DNA of 5,860 nt from an uncultured Eubacteriales bacterium (lineage in GTDB: Bacteria; Bacillota; Clostridia; Christensenellales; UBA1242), in assembly GCA_949096025.1 (NCBI GenBank), contig CARXKP010000050.1, positions 1 through 5,860 on the forward strand, read 5' to 3'. Of the stretch, positions 1 through 4,312 are shown piece by piece. Each line of letters starts with the position of its first letter. Position 1 is the first letter of the stretch. Both the position numbers and the translations under genes were made by a program. Below the pieces are notes generated by a model, which had not been told where the DNA came from, did not search any database, and saw nothing but the letters and a program-made list of their open reading frames with translations.

Positions 1-98
1 CAAACAATTTTAATGGAGCCTTAAATACCGAATGGAATTACTCATATGAAGATTTAGATAATGTAGTTGATGAAAAGGAACAGTACTGGAAATCTTAA
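1..98 (+). CDS. 3' end of an unidentified protein-coding gene (partial)
   Basis: An open frame runs in from the left edge (first complete codon at position 3) and stops at TAA 96-98. It gives 31 visible residues after one partial codon. The visible end is acidic and rich in Asn, Tyr and Trp, and finishes D-E-K-E-Q-Y-W-K-S. No motif or family can be recognised from so little. The frame could be a chance opening, but it has no internal stop, its composition looks protein-like, and it ends well before the next promoter. It is probably not part of the rpsB operon, because a strong promoter lies 32 bases after its stop. A weak AT-only hairpin (AATTCA 103-108 / TGAATT 113-118) follows the stop but lacks a T-tract, so no terminator is called. 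Confidence 0.5.
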   Translation, partial: NNFNGALNTEWNYSYEDLDNVVDEKEQYWKS

Positions 99-130
99 TC
101 AAAATTCAATTATGAATTAATTAAAAATAC

Positions 131-159
131 TTGACAAAAAAGATAGCCTTTGATATACT
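131..159 (+). promoter_or_regulatory. Strong sigma-A-type promoter for rpsB-tsf
   Basis: A perfect -35 box TTGACA (131-136) is separated by exactly 17 bases from the -10 box TATACT (154-159). The -10 box is preceded by TG one base upstream (151-152), giving an extended -10. An A/T-only stretch just upstream (about 108-129) could act as an UP element. Transcription should start near 166-167, leaving a leader of about 160 nt before the rpsB ATG. The near-consensus match fits a highly expressed ribosomal protein operon. An 8-bp inverted repeat overlaps this promoter and is listed separately. Confidence 0.87.
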
Positions 160-165
160 ATCTTT
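139..165. repeat. Inverted repeat inside the rpsB promoter (possible operator)
   Basis: AAAGATAG (139-146) and CTATCTTT (158-165) are perfect reverse complements separated by 11 bases. The left arm lies in the -35/-10 spacer and the right arm covers the end of the -10 box and the expected start region. Because the repeat lies upstream of the expected transcription start, it would act as DNA, for example a repressor or activator site, and not as an RNA hairpin. No regulator is recognised. In DNA this AT-rich a chance repeat remains possible. Confidence 0.4.
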
Positions 166-312
166 CGTCATTGGACAATAAGCACCTTATAGCATATTCA
201 GTTGCAGTTGCCTAAAACTATCATAGTCGCTTTAAAAATTATGATTATGATTAAAAGATTATTTCTGAGGTCGCAATTTGAAGTTTGAAAGCATAAGGGA
301 AGGACAAAAACA
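166..312 (+). promoter_or_regulatory. Untranslated rpsB leader with a possible folded domain
   Basis: This stretch between the promoter and the rpsB ribosome binding site holds no convincing gene. By eye a long-range stem can close it: bases 183-193 pair with 291-299 in nine base pairs (core CCTTAT 185-190 with ATAAGG 293-298, then GC 192-193 with GC 291-292), leaving two single bulged A residues at 184 and 191. Inside it, AGTTGC (200-205, repeated at 206-211) can pair with GCAATT (273-278), ACTA (217-220) with TAGT (224-227), and CTTTAA (230-235) with TTAAAAG (251-257) with one bulge. The closing stem ends 14 bases before the AAGGAGG site. Long structured leaders before ribosomal protein genes are often autoregulated by the encoded protein. 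S2 binding here is inference only, and I do not recognise a named leader family. Confidence 0.4.
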
Positions 313-326
313 AAAGGAGGAAAATT

Positions 327-1223
327 ATGTCAGTTATTTCAATGAAACAACTACTTGAAGCTGGTGTTCACTTTGGTCACCAGACTAGAAAGTGGAACCC
401 AAAAATGAAGAAATATATCTTCACAGCAAGAAATGATATTCATATCATTAATCTAGAGAAAACTTCAGAGCAGGTAGATAAAGCTTATTCTTTTATTAGA
501 GATGTTGCCGCTTCTGGAAAGAAAGTTCTTTTTGTAGGAACTAAAAAACAAGCACAGGAAGCAGTTAAGGAAGAAGCAGAAAGATGCGGAATGTATTTTA
601 TTAATACTCGTTGGCTTGGCGGATGCCTTACAAACTTTAAAACTATTAAATCAAGAATAGAAAGACTTAATAGATTAAACCAAATGGAAAAGGTTGGAGA
701 ATTTGATCTTTTACCTAAAAAAGAAGTTACTCTTTTAAAAGCAGAAAGAGATAAACTTGAAAAGAATCTTGGTGGAATCAAAGAAATGAGAGAACTTCCA
801 GGGGCTGTTGTAGTAGTAGACCCTAATTGCGAACACATTTGTGTAAATGAATGTAAGGTTCTTAATATTCCTGTTGTTGGACTTGTAGATACAAATGGTA
901 ATCCAGATGGTATTACTTGTGTTATTCCAGGAAATGATGATGCTATTCGTTCAGTTAAACTTGTAATCGCAGCACTTGCTGATGCAGTTATTGAAGCAAA
1001 AGAAGGTGTTTCAATGCAAAAGGAAGAAACAGAGGAAGAAGAAATTGATCTTGAAAAAGCTCTCACTGAAATTAAACCAAATCTCGAAATCGCTGAAGGT
1101 GGAGAGGAACGCCAAAAGAAACCTAACAAGAAAAGACCTTTAAAGAAAAAAGTTGAACCTAAGAAAGATGGCGAAGAGGTAAATAACAAAAAAGAAACTA
1201 AATCTGAAAGTGAAGGAGAGTAA
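327..1223 (+). CDS. rpsB: 30S ribosomal protein S2 (with long charged C-terminal tail)
   Basis: This encodes S2, a late-assembling protein of the 30S subunit that helps hold S1 or other mRNA-binding factors near the platform. Both classic S2 signatures are present: the N-terminal one at residues 6-17 (M-K-Q-L-L-E-A-G-V-H-F-G) and the second from P158 to P182, including VVVVDP at 161-166. Other hallmarks are RKWNPKM at 21-27, GTKKQA at 71-76, TRWLGG at 94-99 and the VDTN / IPGNDDA block at 187-206. The conserved fold ends near residue 228. Residues 229-298 form an added tail, first acidic (about 231-248) and then Lys-rich (about 264-281), making the protein 298 residues against about 240-250 in E. 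coli and B. subtilis. The start is set by AAAGGAGG at 313-320, six bases before ATG. It is the first gene of the transcript, with tsf two bases downstream. Confidence 0.98.
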   Translation: MSVISMKQLLEAGVHFGHQTRKWNPKMKKYIFTARNDIHIINLEKTSEQVDKAYSFIRDVAASGKKVLFVGTKKQAQEAVKEEAERCGMYFINTRWLGGCLTNFKTIKSRIERLNRLNQMEKVGEFDLLPKKEVTLLKAERDKLEKNLGGIKEMRELPGAVVVVDPNCEHICVNECKVLNIPVVGLVDTNGNPDGITCVIPGNDDAIRSVKLVIAALADAVIEAKEGVSMQKEETEEEEIDLEKALTEIKPNLEIAEGGEERQKKPNKKRPLKKKVEPKKDGEEVNNKKETKSESEGE

Positions 1224-1225
1224 TT

Positions 1226-1882
1226 ATGAGTTTTACAGCTAAAGATGTTGCTGAACTTAGAGCAAAAACAAATGCTGGTATGATGGATTGCAAAAAAGCA
1301 CTTGTTGAATGTGATGGTGATTTTGAAAAAGCTATTGTATGGCTTAGAGAAAAAGGTATTGCTGCTGCAAGCAAAAAACAATCAAGAATTGCTTCAGAAG
1401 GTATTGTAACTTCCTATATTCATATGGGAGGAAAGATAGGTGTTCTTGTTGAAATAAATTGTGAAACTGATTTCGTTGCAAAGACAGATGCATTTAAAGA
1501 AATAGGACATGATGTTGCTCTTCAAATTGCTGCTTCTGCTCCTAAATATGTAAGAGTAGAGGAAGTTCCTACAGAAGAACTTGAAAAGGAAAAAGAAATT
1601 CTTAGAAATCAAGCGCTTAATGAAGGAAAGCCTGTTGCTATTGTAGATAAAATGGTTGAAGGAAGAGTTAAAAAATATTATCAAGATGTTTGTCTTCTTG
1701 AACAAACATTTGTTAAAGATCCAAGTTTAACTATTCAACAATATATTAACGAAAAAATTCTTCAAATTGGAGAAAAAATCTCTATTAGAAGATTTGCTAG
1801 ATTTGAAATGGGCGAAGGTTTAGAGAAGCGTCACGATAATCTTGCTGAAGAAGTTGAAAAGCAAATGAAAGGTTCAAACTAA
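1226..1882 (+). CDS. tsf: Elongation factor Ts (short form)
   Basis: EF-Ts is the cytoplasmic nucleotide exchange factor that removes GDP from EF-Tu so it can bind GTP and aminoacyl-tRNA again. The N-terminal UBA-like domain carries the first family signature at residues 11-26 (LR-x-KTNAGMMDCKKAL). The second signature is at 76-86 (EINCETDFVAK) and contains the D82-F83 pair that wedges into EF-Tu. The C-terminal end is also typical (VCLLEQ-x-FVKDP, then IRRFARFEMGEG). At 218 residues it is clearly shorter than the E. coli (283) and B. subtilis (about 293) proteins and nearer the short T. thermophilus type (196), so the second half of the core appears reduced. Its binding site GAAGGAGAG lies in the last codons of rpsB and the ATG follows the rpsB stop by two bases, so the two are co-transcribed and probably translationally coupled. 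An intrinsic terminator follows at once. Confidence 0.98.
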   Translation: MSFTAKDVAELRAKTNAGMMDCKKALVECDGDFEKAIVWLREKGIAAASKKQSRIASEGIVTSYIHMGGKIGVLVEINCETDFVAKTDAFKEIGHDVALQIAASAPKYVRVEEVPTEELEKEKEILRNQALNEGKPVAIVDKMVEGRVKKYYQDVCLLEQTFVKDPSLTIQQYINEKILQIGEKISIRRFARFEMGEGLEKRHDNLAEEVEKQMKGSN

Positions 1883-1883
1883 T

Positions 1884-1912
1884 AAAAAGGGTGTCGTTAT
1901 GATGCCTTTTTT
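1884..1912 (+). terminator. Rho-independent terminator after tsf
   Basis: Starting one base after the tsf stop codon, bases 1884-1895 pair with 1901-1912 in a 12-bp stem. The core is GGGTGTC with GATGCCT, including three G-U pairs, flanked by an A5 run pairing with a T run. The loop is the five bases GTTAT. The 3' arm ends in a run of six T followed by more A/T. This separates rpsB-tsf from frr and the genes downstream. The T-tract is shared with the stem, so some read-through is possible. Confidence 0.82.
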
Positions 1913-1948
1913 ATTATAAGTTTAACAAAAACAATATTTTTTATTATT

Positions 1949-1985
1949 AAGATTAAATCAGTATGCAAATCATTTGATTTATCTT
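1949..1985. repeat. Imperfect inverted repeat overlapping the frr promoter
   Basis: AAGATTAAATCA (1949-1960) is the reverse complement of TGATTTATCTT (1975-1985) apart from one extra T in the left arm, giving an 11-bp repeat with a 14-base centre. The centre holds a further AAATCA (1967-1972) that can also pair with TGATTT (1975-1980) across two bases, so the motif occurs three times. The right arm overlaps the predicted -35 box. It could be an operator, or a second hairpin in read-through RNA from tsf. No T-tract follows, so it is not a terminator. Chance is possible in this AT-rich spacer. Confidence 0.35.
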
Positions 1986-2002
1986 GAAAATTATAGTAAA
2001 AT
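1974..2002 (+). promoter_or_regulatory. Candidate sigma-A promoter for frr-uppS-cdsA-rseP
   Basis: TTGATT (1974-1979) is followed after 17 bases by TAAAAT (1997-2002). This is a fair match to sigma-A boxes, placed between the tsf terminator and frr. Start of transcription near 2009 would leave a very short leader, with the ribosome binding site almost at the 5' end. A TATAGT at 1992-1997 is an alternative -10 but has no good -35. A promoter here is expected because the preceding unit ends with a terminator. Confidence 0.5.
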
Positions 2003-2021
2003 AAATTAAAGGAGAATTTTT

Positions 2022-2588
2022 ATGAACGAAATGGTAGAAGAGATCTTTGAAGCTTGTAAAGAAGATATTAAAAAAGCATTAAATCATCAAATTAATGAAT
2101 ATTTGGTTATTAGGGCTGGTCGTGCCAATCCACATATTCTTGATAAAGTTATGATTGATTATTACGGAGTACCAACACCAATTAAAAATATGGCTAGTAT
2201 TTCAGTTCCTGAAGCAAGAATACTTGCGATTTCAGTATGGGATCAAAGTCAAGTAAAAAATATTGTTAAAGCAATTTCTGCGGCTGACTTAGGGGTTAAT
2301 CCTAATGAAGATGGAAAAACAATAAGGCTTGTTTTCCCTATGCTTACCGAAGAACGTAGAAAAGAAATTGTAAAAAATATTAAAAAATTAGCAGAAGAAA
2401 CAAAGGTTGTTGTAAGAAATGCTAGAAGAGATGCTATGGATATGATAAAAGACCTTGAAAAAGAGGGACAAATATCAGAAGATGAAAAGGCTCGCTATGA
2501 GGATGATATACAGAAACTTATAGATGAAGGTTGCCAAGAAGCAGAAGACAATTATAAAACGAAAGAAAAAGAAATTATGGAAGTATAA
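2022..2588 (+). CDS. frr: Ribosome recycling factor
   Basis: RRF binds the post-termination ribosome and, with EF-G, splits it into subunits so that it can be used again. The 188-residue length matches the family (about 185). The hinge and beta-domain landmarks are present in order: RAGRANP at 31-37, YYG-x-PTP at 47-53, A-x-IS-x-PE-R across 58-66, WD at 73-74 and NEDGKTIRL at 95-103. They are followed by the helical bundle with LTEERRKE at 108-115, the RNARRDA segment with the ribosome-binding arginines at 132-138, and SEDE at 152-155. The start is supported by AAAGGAG at 2008-2014, seven bases before ATG. In most Bacillota pyrH lies directly upstream. Here a terminator and a promoter candidate take its place, so frr is probably the first gene of its own operon with uppS, cdsA and rseP. 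Confidence 0.98.
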   Translation: MNEMVEEIFEACKEDIKKALNHQINEYLVIRAGRANPHILDKVMIDYYGVPTPIKNMASISVPEARILAISVWDQSQVKNIVKAISAADLGVNPNEDGKTIRLVFPMLTEERRKEIVKNIKKLAEETKVVVRNARRDAMDMIKDLEKEGQISEDEKARYEDDIQKLIDEGCQEAEDNYKTKEKEIMEV

Positions 2589-2614
2589 TTTTTTTCGATT
2601 CAAAAGGAATTTAT

Positions 2615-3313
2615 ATGGCTTATAAATTTAAAAAAATACCAAATCATCTAGCAATTATTATGGATGGTAATGGACGGTGGGCAACCAAACGTGGTTTACC
2701 AAGAAATTATGGACATAAAGAAGGTGTTAATGCGGTTGAACGGACAATTAATTATTGTTTAAAATATGGAATTAAGTATTGTACTTTTTTTGCCTTTTCT
2801 ACAGAAAACTGGAAGAGAAGTAAAGAAGAAATCGACGGCATTTTTTCTCTTTTACGAAGTTATATAACAAAAAATGATGATTTATTTTTGAAAAAAGAGG
2901 TAAAAATAAATTATATAGGAGAACTCACACCTTTTCCTGATGATTTAAAATCTATACTTGTAAATTATGTAAAAAAAACTAAAGATTTTGATAAACTAAC
3001 AATCACTTTTGCTCTTAATTATGGTGGTAGAGATGATTTAGTAAGAGCGGTAAATAAAATAATAGAAAAAGGTTATAAAAATATAACAGAACAACAGTTA
3101 TTACAAGAATTAGATACTAAAGATTTGCCTGAACCTGACTTTGTTATTAGAACGAGTGGAGAACAAAGATTATCAAATTTTATGCTTTATCAAATGGCAT
3201 ATAGTGAACTTTATTTTTCAAAGGTTTATTGGCCAAGTTTTAATGAAAAGCACTTTACAAAGGCATTGAAAGTTTATGAAAAAAGAAAAAGAAGATACGG
3301 AGGTTTAAGTTGA
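2615..3313 (+). CDS. uppS: Isoprenyl transferase, undecaprenyl diphosphate synthase
   Basis: This cis-prenyltransferase extends farnesyl diphosphate with eight isopentenyl units to make C55 undecaprenyl diphosphate, the lipid carrier for peptidoglycan and other wall polymers. It acts at the inner face of the membrane. The pyrophosphate-binding HLAIIMDGNGRWA runs from H11 to A23, with catalytic D17, N19 and R21. FSTENW is at 61-66, NYGGRDD at 135-141, and the family signature DFVIRTSGEQRLSN at 175-188 supplies R179 and R185. E198 in AYSELYF is the usual metal-linked glutamate. The length of 232 residues is normal or slightly short. AAAAGGAA at 2602-2609 supports the ATG. The gene starts 26 bases after frr and its stop overlaps the cdsA start. 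An undecaprenyl product is inferred from the family and the wall-lipid context, because product length cannot be read from sequence alone. Confidence 0.96.
   Translation: MAYKFKKIPNHLAIIMDGNGRWATKRGLPRNYGHKEGVNAVERTINYCLKYGIKYCTFFAFSTENWKRSKEEIDGIFSLLRSYITKNDDLFLKKEVKINYIGELTPFPDDLKSILVNYVKKTKDFDKLTITFALNYGGRDDLVRAVNKIIEKGYKNITEQQLLQELDTKDLPEPDFVIRTSGEQRLSNFMLYQMAYSELYFSKVYWPSFNEKHFTKALKVYEKRKRRYGGLS
3299..3304 (+). promoter_or_regulatory. Ribosome binding site setting the TTG start of cdsA
   Basis: GGAGGT lies within the last codons of uppS, five bases before TTG at 3310. It is a full anti-Shine-Dalgarno match. The TTG shares four bases (TTGA) with the uppS stop TGA. This strong site at ideal spacing is the reason to accept a TTG start. 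Confidence 0.85.
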
Positions 3314-4278
3314 GAACTCGTCTAATTTCAGCAATTGCATTTGTTATAATACTAGCGGTTGCGTTTGTTTTAAAATTTTATGTTAGCAATTACTTTTTCG
3401 ATGTAGCAATACTTGCAGTTGCTATGATAGCTAGTTTTGAGGCTTCAAAACTATTTACAAAAACAGGCAAATATAATGAAAAATATATGGCACTGATATT
3501 TCCTTGTTTACTAATGTTGACTTTATTATTGGGAATATCTTATGATAGTTCTTTAGGGATTGTTTATACAATTGTTATTGCAGTTGCGGTTTTAATCTTT
3601 TCAGCATTTTTAACTTTTTTAATCAATATTGTTTTTTTTAAAAAATCAAAACTTGAAATAAAAACTAGAAAACTTCAAGATATAACTTTAGTTAAATTTA
3701 GTCTAAATAAAGCACTAAATACAATGATAATATTTATTTATCCAGCATTTTTAATCAGCTTTTTAACTCTTATTAACCATTTTGAAGATATGACAACATC
3801 CTTTGCTGTTTTATCTAATCTAGGTGGTTATATTTCTTTATTCGTTTTGTTGTTTGCATTTTTAGTTCCGGTTTTTACAGATACTTTTGCCTATCTTATG
3901 GGAGGATTATTTGGAGGTAAGAAAATCTTTCCAAAAATTAGTCCAAATAAGACAGTTGCAGGATCGGTAGGTGGTTTTTTATGGTGTATCTTACTCTCAG
4001 TTGCTGTATTCTTTATCTTTAATGCATTTCCTGCAATGGAAACTTTATTTATAAAATCAGAAATAACTGTTTGGAAGATAGCTATTATTTCTGGAATAGG
4101 TTCTATTATAGGACAGGCAGGAGATTTACTTGAAAGTTATTTAAAAAGAACAGCGGGAGTAAAAGACTCTGGAAATATTATGCCTGGACACGGTGGATTC
4201 TTAGATAGATTTGACTCTCATACTCTTGTCGCACCTTTTATATTTATTGCTTTTAGTATAATATTTGCTTTATTATAA
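3310..4278 (+). CDS. cdsA: Phosphatidate cytidylyltransferase (CDP-diglyceride synthase)
   Basis: CdsA is an integral membrane enzyme that joins CTP and phosphatidic acid to give CDP-diacylglycerol, the branch-point precursor of bacterial phospholipids. The C-terminal family signature runs from S276 to D302: ESYLKR, then KDSGNIMPGHGG, then FLDRFDS. It includes the metal-binding aspartates expected near D272 and D286, with Met291 where the pattern usually has Leu, Ile or Phe. Earlier hallmarks are DTFAY at 191-195, the GGLFGG loop, and SPNKTVAGSVGG at 211-222. In the last, A217 stands where Glu is usual. Hydrophobic segments are visible at about 8-24, 30-45, 60-78, 85-110, 136-156, 172-190, 219-238, 254-270 and 306-322. 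The length of 322 residues is larger than the usual 260-290, partly because of the basic loop at about 111-132. The TTG start is set by GGAGGT and a TTGA overlap with uppS, implying coupled translation. Confidence 0.95.
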   Translation: MRTRLISAIAFVIILAVAFVLKFYVSNYFFDVAILAVAMIASFEASKLFTKTGKYNEKYMALIFPCLLMLTLLLGISYDSSLGIVYTIVIAVAVLIFSAFLTFLINIVFFKKSKLEIKTRKLQDITLVKFSLNKALNTMIIFIYPAFLISFLTLINHFEDMTTSFAVLSNLGGYISLFVLLFAFLVPVFTDTFAYLMGGLFGGKKIFPKISPNKTVAGSVGGFLWCILLSVAVFFIFNAFPAMETLFIKSEITVWKIAIISGIGSIIGQAGDLLESYLKRTAGVKDSGNIMPGHGGFLDRFDSHTLVAPFIFIAFSIIFALL

Positions 4279-4282
4279 TATT

Positions 4283-4300
4283 ATATAAATATATTTATAT
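4283..4300. repeat. Perfect 18-bp A/T-only palindrome between cdsA and rseP
   Basis: The sequence at 4283-4300 is its own reverse complement over all 18 bases, with its centre between 4291 and 4292. It sits in a run of more than 30 bases without G or C that starts in the last codons of cdsA, just before the rseP ribosome binding site. Such repeats arise easily in A/T-only DNA. It could help melt the region or form a weak RNA hairpin, but no function can be supported. Confidence 0.5.
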
Positions 4301-4312
4301 TAGAGAGGGTAA

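Noticed and set aside
103..118. AATTCA/TGAATT hairpin after the upstream partial gene
   Set aside because: It has a six-pair, mostly A-T stem with no T-tract, so it is not a supportable terminator.
241..288. 15-codon upstream open frame (ATG 241, TGA 286-288) in the rpsB leader
   Set aside because: There is no ribosome binding site before it and no sign of a regulatory peptide. Short frames of this size are expected by chance.
166..326. T-box, riboswitch or tRNA in the rpsB leader
   Set aside because: No T-box sequence, specifier arm, known riboswitch core, cloverleaf or terminator/antiterminator pair could be seen.
485..1381. 298-codon open frame on the minus strand across rpsB and the start of tsf
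   Set aside because: It lies antisense to two certain genes. Its protein is Ser/Phe-rich low-complexity sequence typical of an antisense shadow, with no recognisable domain.
1394..1705. 103-codon open frame on the minus strand within tsf
   Set aside because: It is antisense to conserved EF-Ts sequence and gives a Phe/Asn/Ser-rich product with no motif. It is a shadow of AT-rich codons.
2568..2595. 11-bp hairpin over the frr stop codon followed by T residues
   Set aside because: All pairs are A-T apart from one G-T, and the T run is part of the stem itself. It is too weak for a terminator, and uppS follows closely with its own binding site.
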